Shown here: positions 47,319 to 59,128 of the stretch, one piece after another
Layout of the letters: each line of letters starts with the position of its first letter
Position numbering within the stretch: the stretch's first letter is position 1
Assembly (NCBI GenBank): GCA_950022295.1
Contig: OX465599.1
Coordinates: forward strand, 278,587,501-278,651,500
Direction: 5' to 3'
Length of the DNA: 64,000 nt
Source of the DNA: Bromus sterilis
Lineage: Eukaryota > Streptophyta > Magnoliopsida > Poales > Poaceae
Notes under the pieces: generated by a model
Databases searched by the model: none
Told to the model about the DNA's origin: nothing
The model's input: only the letters and a program-made list of their open reading frames with translations
Position numbers and translations under genes: made by a program

Positions 47319-47702
47319 TTATTTCTTCAGATCCCCGATGACACGGCGAAGGGTTTGGTTCTCTAACTCCAAGACTTCCACTTGTATTCTTAGTACACGG
47401 AAATCTTCAATGAGTTGGTTGGTCATGCGGTAGGCCTCAGAGATGGTGGAAAGCATGCGTTGATCTTCAAGTGAAGTGGAGGGCCCTGAAAGGTTAAGAG
47501 AAAGATCATACTGAGGTTGGACAGATCCCACCATGATGGGATTGCTTGGACCTCCTTGTTTTTGGGCAGTGACAGTCTTGACTTCCTCTCTCACGGAGCG
47601 CTCCATCTCCTCTTGGCTTGCGGCAATTTCTTCTTCGGTAGCCCAATCAACATGCTTCCCTTGATTAAGATACTTCTGAACTTGACGTAGACGCCATCCC
47701 AA
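47319..47702 (-). CDS. Accessory coiled-coil ORF of the Athila-type element
   Basis: This 127-codon ORF on the same strand as gag and pol lies between integrase and the 3' LTR. It starts MGWRLRQVQKYLNQGKHVDW, has an acidic/charged segment (EEEIAASQEEMERSVREEV) and ends in a leucine/isoleucine heptad-like stretch (FRVLRIQVEVLELENQTL) predicted to be a coiled coil. No signal peptide or membrane segment is visible, so it does not look like an envelope protein, although Athila elements often carry an env-like ORF here. It is uninterrupted while gag and pol are broken. Function unknown; it might start further upstream in a spliced form. Confidence 0.5.
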   Translation of the reverse strand: MGWRLRQVQKYLNQGKHVDWATEEEIAASQEEMERSVREEVKTVTAQKQGGPSNPIMVGSVQPQYDLSLNLSGPSTSLEDQRMLSTISEAYRMTNQLIEDFRVLRIQVEVLELENQTLRRVIGDLKK

Positions 47703-48131
47703 GAAGTCCTCTCTGCTCGATCCACAAGAAGAAATCTATAGCTACAGCTTTTCACCCTGGCAGAAACAGACCGAGAAAGAAAACACGCGAAATCGAGAGA
47801 TACGGTGCCGGGAATATCCAGGCAAATATATAGCAAAAATTTCCACAACAGAAGGAAGGTTTCAAGCCTAGGTGGAGTCAGAGTCGGAGTCCAGGGCACC
47901 CAGGAGGGTGCCTGACGCGGCCAGGAGGGGGGGCGCGCCAGGAGGCCTCCTGGGCCCCCTGGAGTTCCTCTCCGGCTACACTCGGGCTTTGAGTTTTCCT
48001 AATTTTGCAAAAACTTTCAAAAGTAAACTTTTATTGAAGTTCGCGATGTTTCCTTACCGTAATTCATACCTTTTCTTATTCTGCTCCTTCCAGAGTCTGA
48101 AACTGGGCTGCAACATGCTCTTCATGAGTTC

Positions 48132-50510
48132 TTATATATATATCATGTTTACATCCACATTGATTGGATCACCTGCCATATAATGTTTGAGTCTTTGTCC
48201 ATTCACAACTTGAGGTTTGGTGCCTTCGAAATTGTTGATCTTGATTGCACCAGACTGATATACTTCTTCGATAAGAAAAGGTCCTTCCCATCTGGAAAGT
48301 AGTTTACCTAGAGAAAACCTGAAACGATATCTAAACAACAGAACTTTATCACCAACATTAAATTCACGTTTCAGAATTCTTTTATCGTGCCACTTCTTTA
48401 CTTTTTCCTTGAACATTTTAGCGCTCTCGTAAGCTTCACTCCTCCACTCATCTAGAGAATTCAAGTTCATGAGACGCTTTTCACCAGCTAACTTTGGGTC
48501 AGCATTTAGCTCTCTGACAGCCCAGAAAGTCTTGTGCTCTAACTCTAATGGTAAATGGCAAGCCTTGCCATAGACCATTTTATACGGAGACTTGACCATG
48601 GGGTTTTTGTAAGCAATTCTATACGCCCACAAAGCATCTCCTAACTTCTTTGACCAGTCCTTTCTAGAACTGTTTACTGTCTTCTGTAAGATCAACTTGA
48701 TCTCTCTATTGGTGAGCTCAACTTGCCCACTAGTTTGAGGGTGGTACGGTGATGCAATCCTATGAGTGACATCGTACCTGGCTAGAGCTTTCCTAAAATC
48801 TCCATGCGTGAAGTGTGACCCTCCATCTGTCATGAGGTACCTTGGTACTCCAAACCTAGGAAAAATCACATCCTTGAGCATTTTCAAAGATGTCTTGTGA
48901 TCAGCACTCTCAGTGGGGATTGCTTCAACCCACTTGGTTACATAATCAGCAGCAACTAAGATGTGTGTGTACTTGTGTGAAGGAGGAAAAGGACCCATAA
49001 AATCAAAACCCCAGCAATCGACAGGTTCGATCACTAGTGAGTAATTCATAGGCAGCTCATTTCTCCTGCTAATGTTACCAACTCTCTGGCACTTATCACA
49101 AGATAGAATGTACCTTCAGGCGTCCTTAAAAAGAGTAGGCCAATAAAAACCTGATTGTAAAACTTTATGTGCGGTCCTTTCACCGGCATGATGTTTTCCA
49201 TAGGGACTATCGTGCCATTATCGAAGAAGGTCCTGCTGCTCGTGCTCCGGTATACATCTTCTCACGATCCCATCCGGACCTTCTTTGAAAATATGTGGAT
49301 CATCCCAAAAGTAGTGCCTCAAATCCGTGAAGAATTTCTTCCTCTGATGAAATGTAAAACCTGGAGGCAAAAACTTTGCAACGATAAAATTAGCATAATC
49401 TGCAAACCAAGGGTCGGAATGAGATCGTACTTTAACAACAGCAAGCTGTTCATCTGGGAAACTGTCATTGACTGGAATAAGATTGTGCGGGATATCTTCC
49501 ATCCTTGAAAGATTATCCGCCACCGGATTGTCTTCTCCTTTTCTATCGACAATTTGCAAATCAAATTCTTGAAGAAGGAGTACCCATCTAATGAGTCTTG
49601 GTTTGGCGTCCTTTTTCTGCATAAGATACTTAATGGCAGCATGGTCAGTATGAATAATGACTTTAGAATCAACAATATACGGTCTAAACTTATCACAAGC
49701 AAACACCACTGCCAAGAATTCCTTCTCGGTAGTAGCATAATTCTTTTGAGCACTATCAAGTGTCTTGCTGGCATAGTGGATGACATTCAGCTTCTTGTCA
49801 ACCCGTTGTCCTAAAACAGCTCCAACAGCAAAGTCACTAGCATCACACATAATTTCAAAGGGCAAATTCCAGTCAGGTGGTTGTACTATAGGAGCGGTTA
49901 TCAAGGCTTTCTTAAGAACTTCAAAAGCTTCCTTACAATCTTCATCAAATACAAAAGGAGAATCCTTCTGGAGAAGATTGGTAAGGGGTCTCGAGGTCTT
50001 AGAAAAGTCCTTGATAAATCTTCTATAGAAACCAGCATGACCTAGAAAACTACGAATACCTTTGATGTCCCTTGGATAGGGCATCCTTTCAATAGCTTCA
50101 ATTTTTTCCTTGTCCACTTCAATTCCCCTTTCGGAAATCTTGTGTCCAAGAACTATCCCTTCGTTAACTATGAAATGGCACTTCTCCCAATTGAGCACCA
50201 AATTCGTTTCTTCACATCTCTGCAAAACTTTATTAAGATTGTGGAGACAGTGGTCAAAGGAGTTTCCATAGACGGAAAAGTCGTCCATGAAAACTTCTAC
50301 AATCTCCTCACAGAAACCATGAAATATTGCAGACATACACCTCTGAAAAGTAGCAGGTGCATTACACAAACCAAAAGGCATACGCCTATAAGCATAAGTA
50401 CCGTAAGGACACGTAAATGTGGTCTTCTCTTGATCCGCTGTGTTAACATGAATCTGGGAGAAGCCATAATACCCATCAAGATAGCAGAAGTGGGTGTTTT
50501 TAGAGGATAG
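48132..50510 (-). pseudogene. pol: Pol C-terminal part: RT, RNase H, integrase
   Basis: After the nested LTR the RT resumes (FCYLDGYYGFSQIHVN, CPYGTYAYRRMPFGLCNAPA, VFMDDFSVYG), then RNase H (IMCDASDFAVGAVLGQ, HTDHAAIKYLM) and integrase. The integrase zinc-binding HHCC part (49217-49050) carries stop codons at 49218-49220 and near 49110. The catalytic core runs from 49049 to 48132: WGFDFMGPF (first Asp), MTDGGSHFTHGDF (second Asp), YHPQTSGQVELTNREIK (Glu). The C-terminal RYRFRFSLGKLLSRWEGPF is the usual Gypsy integrase tail without a chromodomain. This part of the polyprotein copies RNA to DNA, degrades the template and inserts the product. A ~34-bp deletion next to the LTR insertion point also breaks the RT frame. 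Confidence 0.9.
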
Positions 50511-53500
50511 TGGTCTGTGACCCCCCCAAAATCAAGTCGTGTACAGTAAACATACACGCAAGGTACACAATCGAGATCAGGGACTCACGGTGAGATATCA
50601 CAACACAACTCTACAAATAAAATAATACAAGTTGTTTAATACAAGCCAGGGGGCCACGAGGGCTCGAATACAACAACTCGAGAGCACAATGTTAGCGAAA
50701 ACAATAGTATCTGAGTACAGAACAAGGTACACATGATCTGCCTTAATAAGGCTATCACATAAACAACAACGATCGAAAAGGCGAGGCATCCTGCCTGGGA
50801 ACCTCCAAACTACTCTTGTTCAACGGGGAAATCGACGTCGTAGAAGGCATCGGGGATCTTCACGTTGCGGTGGTCGGCATCGGGGATCTCCTGCTCCTGG
50901 ACTCCAAGGCTCCAACGTCGACTGCAGCGGCCGATCAGGCAAACCAAAAAGGGGGAAATAAAGCAAAGGTGAGTATCTAGCATACCCGCGAGTCTTACGT
51001 CCGCTACTAAGCATTTATGCATCTGTATCAAATGGAAAGGGGAGGCTGTATATAGTGTACTGCAAGGTAGAAATCAGAATAAGGGTAAGAAGCTAGGCCT
51101 ATCGAAGACTAGCATCTTCTGACGAGTCTTGCAGCATGAGAAGAGAATCAGCCAACAGTTCATATAAAGCAATAAAGTAACAATGAAGCAGAAGTTGCTG
51201 CAACATTGTATAATAGTAAGTTGTAATAATTAATAATAATAATGCCTCCGAGTTCCCCTCCCCGACTTCCCTGCGAGGAAGAAAACCCGGAACCATACAA
51301 TTTAATAGTAATAGTTTGTAGTGGTAAGATCCAGCTTTAGCATAAAGCGTCCTGTCACCGTGGACACGGCTATTCGAATAGATTAAACTCCCTACAGGGG
51401 TGCACTACTGTTCAGCCTGCAGGGGCGTACACCTTGTTAGGGAATGCCCCACCGAGGCTATCCGACACATCGCATCCCATCCTAGGCTCAGCAGAGAGGC
51501 CATCCTCCGCACTATATCCTATGCTCCAAGGGGTCTAGGTCCCTCAACCTTGCACGCTCCTGCACGGTACGAGACTGGCCGGTGAAGCAAAAGCAAATCC
51601 AAAACACACCTGCTGCAGCAAAGAAGACAAGACCGCTTCCCGGCTATCAGCCCGTGGTACTGCTGACGTCTGAAGAGCTTTCGGACAAACTAGGACGCCG
51701 GGGAGCCCATAACTCCTTATCCCACGTGAAGGTAGTGCGTACAGACCAACGGGTCTCTCAAGTCATCCCCCGAACCATTTAGCATTTTAATTAACCTGCG
51801 TGACAACCGTTATTGTTGGCTCGACTAAACTGACCCGCGGTCAATGACAGCAGTCAGGACCACCAGTACATTGGTGCCTGCCATGTCGTCCCACCAAGTC
51901 TTTGCGGTTACCAACAAGGTGAACCGTCTCCTTACCTTATCTCGCGTGTGCTCTTGGTAGAGCTCGACTTTCGTGGTTTGGTAACTCTCGCGAGATACGA
52001 GCAGGGGCCAAGTACACCAGTAACGTCGGTCGTACCCTCCATGTCGTTCCCGACGCAATACCGCTCGCGGGCACCGTTGGGTCGCCCGACTTCTTACCCT
52101 TAGGACAACCGTTGCTCAGGTACTTAGAGCGGCTATGCAGAGTCAGCAACGAGTGGAGTATGAGGATTACTCCTCGATAGCTTCACTTGATGTGGCTCGG
52201 CAGAGCCGAGCTAGGTGGCCTTAGGCGGTGTCTGCATTGTACCGTACCTGTTGCAGTTATAATAAGACGTATCCGCGTCACTCCCCTGAGTGGTCACGAC
52301 CATGCTATCTAATCCTAGCTAACAATGCGCAGGTCTCACTGCTGAATAATGCATAAATATAATAGGCAGCATAGGATAAAGGAGGTACATCAAGGGGCGA
52401 CAAAATCAGGCTATGCAACTGAATAGGATTGTAATCGTAGCGGCAGCAGTAACAATGCCTAGTGAAAGAAATGTACGGAAAAGATAGGCGATATTTGGGG
52501 AAGAGAATGGCTCTGCTTGCCTGGAAGCTCGACGGTAAGGGTACGGTCGTCGACGAAGTAGTCGTACCCAGCAACGGTGTAGTCGCCGATAGAAGCAGGG
52601 TCTACCAGAGAATAAAGGGGGGAGAAACAGTAAATATAAAGGAATCATATGAATGGCATGACGTAAGCAATGTTAACAGTGTTCTAACGCAGGGCAATGC
52701 ACGTTGCACGGAGCGGGAATCCATCCGGGGATGAACTGCCAGCTCTGGGTGATTACCGGACAGGGTGTCCGGAGGGGGAAGGGTTCATGCAGGAGGTGTC
52801 GTGGACATCCGACAAACGCGTGGATGGTGTAACCGTGCTAGTTCAAACATTCCGAACAACTTTCGTGTTCAGAATAAATTCATCCGGATACTTTAACAGT
52901 ACCGGACAAATCATCGGACAAACGGTCCGGAGGGGGACGGTTCGTTGTTCGGTATGTTAGAGGGGTGTGGTTGACATATGGATAGCGTATCCGTATTCTT
53001 TATATTTTTCTGATCAATTTTCATGTATAAAGTTTGTGAATCTGACTTACGGTTTAAAAAATATTTAAATTCAAAGTTTTAAACAATTTAAATCATTTTA
53101 TGAATTACTTTTATTATTAAAATAACATTATCCAAAATAGTGCATTTGACCAGGTCAAACCTGACAGAGGGGACCCACCTATAAGGTTGACTGGTCAGCT
53201 GACAAGTGGGTCCCATATGTCAGCCTCATAGGGACAAAATAAATCATTTTATTTATTTAAATAGCAATGGGCCCACATGTCATAGACAGTGATAATAAAA
53301 ATGATTTCATTTAATCTAAATATCCCAGGGGCCCACTGCCATAGAGCCATTTTATCTAATAGTTTCTATTCGTTTTTAAAAAGATGATTAAGGGGTGGGG
53401 CCACATGTCAGTGAGGGAGGAGAGTTAGCTAACAGGGCATTAATTAACCCAGCGGGCCCCACTAGTCACTGGGATAATCCACTGGTTAGACCACGGGCGT

Positions 53501-54864
53501 GCCCCCGCAATGCACGCCGGCGGCGAGGTGCTCGCTGGCGGTCCTCCGATACGGCGCTACGGGCGGCGGCGGGACAAGCCGAGGGCACCAGCAGGTTGCC
53601 CTCGCTCGCGCGCATCCAGGGGGGGCCATGGGAGGCCGTGGGGGGTGCGTTGCCGGCTGTGAGCCGAGGCGGCGACCAATGGCACGGCGAGGCCCTCGCG
53701 AACAACACCGGCGTTCGTTTGGTAAGCGGACGGCATGGATTGGACGGCGGCTTCGAGGCGCATATGTTGGACCCCGAAATGGTTCGAGTGGTGGCCGGCG
53801 GCGGGGTCGACGGTGACCTCAAGGGGCGGCCGGAGCTCGGCGTGGTGAGAACGGTGACAAGATGCAGAATGAGGGGGAGTGAGGGGAAACGAAGCCCAGC
53901 TCACCAGAAGCACGAATATGGTGGCAGTGGGCTCGGGGCGGGCCATAGTCGACGAATCGCCGCGGCGGTTGCCGGTGGCCGTAGTGGAGATCGAAGACAA
54001 ATGTGTCACCTGCGGTGCGTCCCGACGGCGATTGAGTTCTTGGGGAGACGAGGGAGATGGCGAGGAAGCTCCAGGACATGGAGAGGCTGCGCAATGAGGT
54101 CAATGGCCGCGCGAGCTCACGAGCTCGTGGCCATAGCGGCTGCGGGTGGCGTGGGAAATGGCGAGGGCGAGGGGAGCCTGTGATCTAGGGTTTGGGAGAG
54201 GGAAAGGGGTGGGGGCGCGGGGTGGACTCCTTATGCTCTCCGGTGAACCATGGGATGCCCGACACGGCGCCAGCACTGGCCATGGCGGCTCGGATGGTCG
54301 CCACGCACTTGTCGTGAACAGGAGGAAGAAGGGGATGGCCAGGTGGTCCGGGCTGGGTGGCTAGGTGGGATGGGGGATGGCCAGGTGCCCCAGGCGTAGG
54401 ATTGTATTTCTTTTTTTTGTTTCTTTCTTTTATTTCTTTTTCTGTTCTATTTTATTTAGCCACCAGATGGTTTGTGTATATTATGAAACTTGCCCTAATA
54501 TTAGTGTCACATAGAATAACAATGCCACAAAAAGTTTTGTGCCCAAATAAAATCAATTGTATTTTTGCTATATTTAAAATGATTAAATATAGTTGTTTTG
54601 CTACTGTTAAGATTTTTGTGCAATTTTTAAATATTCAAATAAATACCCAATGTTGGTTGAACATGGTCTACTGATTTTTAGGGATTTTCCAAAATTGGTT
54701 TCATGAATTTTGGGCAAAGTTTTATTTTGCACTTTGTTTTTATAATCCATTCAAAGGGGTTTTGAAATTTGATTTCATTCATGATGATCAAGGAATGCTT
54801 TAGCACAGTAATTGTCATTAACAAAATGATTACTGTAACATGACACCCGGTGTGTTACATGGTC
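50511..54864. repeat. TGGTC target duplication around the solo LTR
   Basis: TGGTC at 50511-50515 and 54860-54864 flank the LTR exactly. The same bases are the codons around KDH of the RT, so the insertion site is fixed to the base. Confidence 0.95.
50516..54859 (-). mobile_element. Solo LTR, 4,344 bp, inside the RT gene
   Basis: It starts TGTGACCCCCCC and ends GGTGTGTTACA on the plus strand; the presumed element orientation is minus because, read that way, an AT-rich stretch, a GC-rich block (54300-53400) and a moderately rich tail follow in the same order as in the LTR ending at 3360. The length is unusual but known for grass Gypsy LTRs. The GC-rich block opens a 262-codon plus-strand frame (53395-54183) and others; none has a domain. 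Short inverted words CCGGACAGGGTGTCCGGA (52756-52773) and CGGACAAACGGTCCGGAG (52916-52933) recur. No internal region remains. Confidence 0.9.
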
Positions 54865-56103
54865 CTTCCTGGTGGCCTTGTTCAATTTCCTGAAATCAAT
54901 ACACATTCTATATCCAATAATAGTCCTCTGAGGTATTAGTTCATTTTTATCATTAGGAACAACAGTTATACCTCCTTTCTTAGGAACACAATGAACGGGA
55001 CTTACCCACTTAATATCAGCTATAGGATTGATGATACCTGCGGCTAGGAGTTTGAGAACCTCCGTACTAACCACATCCTTCATCTTTGGGTTCAACCTTC
55101 GTTGATGATCAACAACTGGTTTAGCATCGGGCCTGAGATTGATAGTATGTTGGCAAATGGATGGACTGATACCCTTGAGATCATCAAGAGTATAGCCAAT
55201 AGCACCTCGGTGTCTGCGGAGTGTCTCCAATAATCGCTCTTCTTCATACCCTGAAAGGTTAGAATTGATAATAACAGGATATACTTTCTTTTCATCTAAA
55301 TAAGCGTACTTGAGTGTATCGGGTAGTGGTTTTAGATCAAACACCGGGTCTTCTTTTTATTGTGAGAGGATTCCTAAAGTTTCAACCGGGAGGTTGTGCT
55401 TCAGGATAGCAGTTTGTCTTAAAAATATGTCTTCTAGTTCATCCCTCTCCTGCATATGTATGTCATTCTCGTGGTCTTCCATAAATTGCTGCAAAGTATC
55501 ATTAGGAGGAACAGCAATAGAAGCAATTTCTTCAATAATTTTTTCATTACTTGAAAAGTCAGTACCACGAGGCTGCTTAGAAAACTTAGAAAAATTAAAT
55601 TCATACGGCTCACCGTTAAATTCAACAGAAACTTTACCTTTCTTGCAATCTATTATAGCTCCACAGGTGCTGAGGAAGGGCCTACCAAAGATAATAGGGG
55701 GAAAACTATCTTGCACTGAACCAAGCACAAGAAAGTCAGTAGGATATTTTACCTTGCCGCAGAGTACTTCAACATCTCTCACAATCCCAACTGGAGAGAT
55801 CGTTTGTCTATTTGCAAGATGAATCGTGACATCAATGTCCTCGATCTCACACGGCTGAATCTCGTGCATGATCTCTTGATAAAGTGTGAAGGGAATAGCG
55901 CTGACGCTAGATCCCAAATCACATAGCCCATAGTAATTATGATCTCCTATTTTGACATATACAATTGGTGTACCTGAAATTGGGCCTCTGTTATTGGCTG
56001 TGACAGTGTTAGTGGAAACAACACAAAAACTAATAGTGGATTCTTTAATATCACTGGATACCAGATCCTTGACCATTGCAACTTGAGGCTTGACCTTGAT
56101 CAT
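54865..56103 (-). pseudogene. pol: Protease and N-terminal RT of the Athila-type element
   Basis: 56103-55357 encodes the aspartic protease: YYGLCDLGSSVSAIPFTLY around the active-site Asp and PPIIFGRPFLSTCGAII as the second strand. A TAA stop at 55359-55357 separates it from the RT start (MFDLKPLPDTLKYAYLDEKK, ETLRRHRGAIGYTLDDLKGI, WVSPVHCVPKKGG, RMCIDFRKLNKATRKDH). The frame is then cut by the solo LTR at 54864. Past the LTR it continues as in 50510-48132. A single polyprotein is expected in an intact element, so the stop is a lesion. Confidence 0.9.
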
Positions 56104-56106
56104 GTC

Positions 56107-57072
56107 CTAAGGTTCGTCAGTGGTCCTTCCGTTTTTGTTTAGAATACCTGTAAGAAAAGACTGCTCCTTTATCCTTGAAGGATAAGGAGGCTGTTCATAC
56201 ACAACTGCAGGTAAAACAGGACCAGTAACATTAATCTCAATAGTTGACTCCTTGAAAGGTTTATGATGTTGACTCTCCTTCTTCTTAGAAGAATCAATAT
56301 GAGAAGCAAAGTCCTTGCAAAAGTCAACCATTAGCTGGGAATCAAGACCAATTTTAGAGCAAAAGGTATTAAAGTAATCAGTCTTCACATAACTCTCAAT
56401 GTAGTCATGCTCATAGTTTATAGCGGGTTCAATACCTTTATCAATTTCCCAGTCTTCAGTGTTCTTCTGGATCCTTTCTATAAGATCCCATTTTTCTTCC
56501 ATACTTCTGGTCTGGAATACCCCGCTAGAGGAGGCATCCAACATCTCCTTGTCCTGACGAGAAAACCTGGCATAAAAATGTGTGAGTATAATTTCCTTGG
56601 GGAGCTCATGGTTTGGGCATTTGAGCATCAGGGACTTCAGTCTCCCCCAAGCTTGAGCGATGCTCTCTCCGTCGCGAGACCAAAAGTTGTAGACGTAGTT
56701 CCTGTTTTGGTTAATTTCATGAAGAGGATAAAACTTTGCATAAAAGATTGACATAAGCTCTGGCCATTCAAGCAGATCAGAGTTATCAAGCAACTTATAC
56801 CAATCTGAAGCTTTATCTTTGAGTGATATGGAGAATAGTTTCTTCATGACGAACTCCATCATTACACCGGCAAGATTAAATAAAGAACATAATTGTGATA
56901 AATATAGCAGGTGTTCTCCCGGATGTCCTTCTCCTGTATAACGATTAGACAAGACATGATCAATAATACCAGGTGGTCTTTTATAGGGCACAATTTCAGT
57001 AGGGGTAGGAGTGACCACCACAGTCGTGGGGCGGCTCCCTACTAGCAACGAACCAACAGTAGAAGAGTCCAT
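56107..57072 (-). CDS. gag: gag of the Athila-type element
   Basis: An open frame of 322 codons from MDSSTVGSLLVGSRPTTVVV to RTTDEP, stopping at 56109-56107. The capsid-like core is LLYLSQLCSLFNLAGVMMEF, LFSISLKDKASDWYKLL, FYAKFYPLHEIN and WGRLKSLMLKCPNHELPKEI, typical of Athila gag. An alternative upstream Met at 57090 would add six residues. The stop is followed immediately by the protease frame (MIKVKPQ), which suggests that the TAG at the junction either is a lesion or was meant to be read through. No zinc knuckle is visible. The frame itself is intact. Confidence 0.85.
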   Translation of the reverse strand: MDSSTVGSLLVGSRPTTVVVTPTPTEIVPYKRPPGIIDHVLSNRYTGEGHPGEHLLYLSQLCSLFNLAGVMMEFVMKKLFSISLKDKASDWYKLLDNSDLLEWPELMSIFYAKFYPLHEINQNRNYVYNFWSRDGESIAQAWGRLKSLMLKCPNHELPKEIILTHFYARFSRQDKEMLDASSSGVFQTRSMEEKWDLIERIQKNTEDWEIDKGIEPAINYEHDYIESYVKTDYFNTFCSKIGLDSQLMVDFCKDFASHIDSSKKKESQHHKPFKESTIEINVTGPVLPAVVYEQPPYPSRIKEQSFLTGILNKNGRTTDEP

Positions 57073-57138
57073 AAGGACTGAAAGTAACAACAGAAAATAA
57101 AGGTTTCCTTACCGGCTTCACTTACCAATAGCGCTATA

Positions 57139-57157
57139 CTCCCCGGCAACGGCGCTA
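57139..57157 (-). promoter_or_regulatory. Primer-binding site (tRNA-Asp type)
   Basis: TAGCGCCGTTGCCGGGGAG, 11 nt after the LTR end. Apart from the second base it is the usual plant tRNA-Asp-complementary PBS. Confidence 0.9.
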
Positions 57158-57168
57158 GAAAAGCTCGT

Positions 57169-58761
57169 TGATGGCGGTGAAGTTAATAGGTTTAGTGGGA
57201 TTGCCTCCCCTGTTAACCGCGCCAATAAACGATTCTTGATAACCCACAAGTCTAGGGGATCAATTGTAGCTTTTCGATAAATAAGGATGTCGATCCCACG
57301 AGGAGCAGAAGGTGCTGATAAGTGACACTGGATAAGGAAAGGCTGCACACACTCAAAGCTAAAATATTTAGGGGTTTTTTGTTTAAGCAACAGAAAAGTA
57401 AAAGACAAGCAAAGTAAATAGGGTAACTGAGGAGTAGCAAGTGGCCCTATCCTTTCACAAGGATAAGCCTAGGAACTAAACTTACAAAAGCTAAAGCGTT
57501 CTTGAGAACACACGGGAGAGATAGCCAAGTTACTTTCACCATACTCCGCCAAGTAATATGTATTGTGTTGATAAGTGTCGGTGGGTGGATCAATGCTAGT
57601 ACACCTTCTAGACTAAGATAAGTGTACTCTTATGATTACACACCTTGCAAGCATCCGCAAATACAAGGTAGTAATTAAGGCATAAGCCTAACCACAGCAT
57701 TACGATCAAGGATCCATAACTCCCTTGTGCAAAAGTGTTCGAACTGGGGTTCAGGTTTCTGTCACTCCGGCAACCCACCATAAGCATCCTTTGTGCACAA
57801 TGTATTCCACTAGGCCCATGAAAGGTGAAGTGTTAAGTGTTTTACTCACATAACACCACTAGAGAAATAACAACACAACTTAAGTATCAAAAAACACATA
57901 ATACTTCAACATCATATGACTACTAACAACTAGACTTCTCCCATGTCCTCGAGAACTAAAGTAACTACTCACAAGACATAAAAGAGATCATGATCAGAGG
58001 TGATAGATGGGTGGCAAACAATATGGACAGAATGATATTTCTCCAAAAAAACTCAATAGCATTCACCACAAAGTAGTAATCAACACCAACAGAGTAGAGA
58101 GGATAGATAGTACGGATTACAACACAAGTTGCAATTGTGAGATGAGATGGGATGGAGATGGAGATGGTGCTGATGTTGGGGATGATGTTGATGATGATCT
58201 CGATGATGCCCGTGATTTTGATGAGGATGATGATGATGATGATGATGGCGACGATCTCCCCTTTCGGGAAGTGATCTCCCCGGCGGAATCTGCCCGCCGG
58301 AGATGGCTTTTCTCCTCTGTAGGTTCCCGCCCCGTGGCGGCGGAGAAACACGGAAACTCTTCTCTCCTTTAGGGTTTTCACCAAGGGGGTCTTATAGGCG
58401 AGACGGGGCACCGAGGGGGCCACCAGGCATCCAGGAGGGTGCCTGGCGCGGCTAGGAGGGGGTCGCGCCAGGCACCCTTCTGGCTGCCTGGTGGGTCCCC
58501 TCACCTCCTTCCTCGATGATCCCCATTCAATCTTCGTAAAAACGATCCCCGTAAATTTTCATCGCATTTGGACTTGATCTGATTCAGCAACTTGGTGTCC
58601 ACTTTTCACCGCTGAATTCTGGTTCTGCTGCTTCGGCACCGGAAAGTTGTAAACTGTGGAAAACAAGCCAAAACAACATAAGAACAATAATTTAAAGTGG
58701 AATATATCAATGAATAGGATGAAATTAAGATATAAAATAGTTATGCTTTTTGGACGTATTA
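57169..58761 (-). mobile_element. 5' LTR of the Athila-type element, 1,593 bp
   Basis: It starts TAATACGTCCAAAAAGC at 58761 (TGATACG with one change) and ends CCGCCATCA at 57169. The minus strand has CTATAAGACC near 58391-58400 as a TATA-like motif. From 57791 outward it is also the left arm of the palindrome. Confidence 0.85.
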
Positions 58762-59128
58762 GTGGCTTCGGGTAGTACTTCCTTAGATTTTCAGCAGTGT
58801 ACTGAGCACACATAGTAGCAGTGTACTGGTATGGTGGGTTGAAGGCAAACTGCATTGCCCACTTCCAATCGGGAATGCTCGTGTACTTGTACCACCGAAT
58901 CGCCCAGTAGCGGCGAATCTTTTGCAACCGAATCTTTCTCATGTGATCTGATTCGTCGGGTGGAGTGTCATAGCCCATTTTCACGCGAATGGATTCGGGA
59001 ATTCCTCGGGCATTGTTGACTTCCTTTGATTTTCCTCCTTTGCCTTTCTTCCTTGGAGGATCTGGGATGTTCTCAAGTCCATCAACAACTGGTGATTCAT
59101 TACCGAAGGAAGCCTCTTCATCAGACAT
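58559..59128 (-). CDS. MSDEEASF... ORF, running into the LTR (left arm)
   Basis: From ATG at 59128 the first 122 codons are outside the LTR: an acidic start (MSDEEASFGNESPVVDGL), a Lys/Gly patch (PRKKGKGGKSKE), then RVKMGYDTPPDESDHMRKIR, RRYWAIRWYKYTSIPDW and FAFNPPYQYTATMCAQYTAE. The last ~67 codons (from IRPKSITILY) are LTR sequence, so the true C-terminus was removed when the Gypsy element inserted. A splice-acceptor-like TTCTGTTCACAG lies just before the ATG. I do not recognise the protein. It may be a 3' (env-position) ORF of the Sirevirus-type element whose pol lies at 60985-62780 on the same strand, or a fragment of a host gene. Confidence 0.45.
   Translation of the reverse strand: MSDEEASFGNESPVVDGLENIPDPPRKKGKGGKSKEVNNARGIPESIRVKMGYDTPPDESDHMRKIRLQKIRRYWAIRWYKYTSIPDWKWAMQFAFNPPYQYTATMCAQYTAENLRKYYPKPLIRPKSITILYLNFILFIDIFHFKLLFLCCFGLFSTVYNFPVPKQQNQNSAVKSGHQVAESDQVQMR

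Larger units (their letters stand above)
45067..58761 (-). mobile_element. Athila-type Gypsy element, with nested solo LTR
   Basis: In minus orientation the order is 5' LTR (58761-57169), PBS, gag, protease, RT, RNase H, integrase, accessory ORF, PPT and a truncated 3' LTR (45682-45067). Removing the nested LTR and one target copy leaves about 9.3 kb. The FMDDF form of the RT active site and the retained CDLGSSVSAIP protease place it near Athila. Several stops and a deletion in RT make it non-functional. It provides the best candidate family to mobilise the gag-protease-only element at 11395-16165, which has similar LTR termini; this is inference. Confidence 0.85.

Noticed and set aside
49167..50510. 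Plus-strand ORFs of 82-122 codons
   Set aside because: Antisense shadows of the Gypsy pol.
53395..54183. 262-codon plus-strand ORF
   Set aside because: It is inside the solo LTR, in GC-rich DNA with several simultaneous open frames, and has no recognisable domain.
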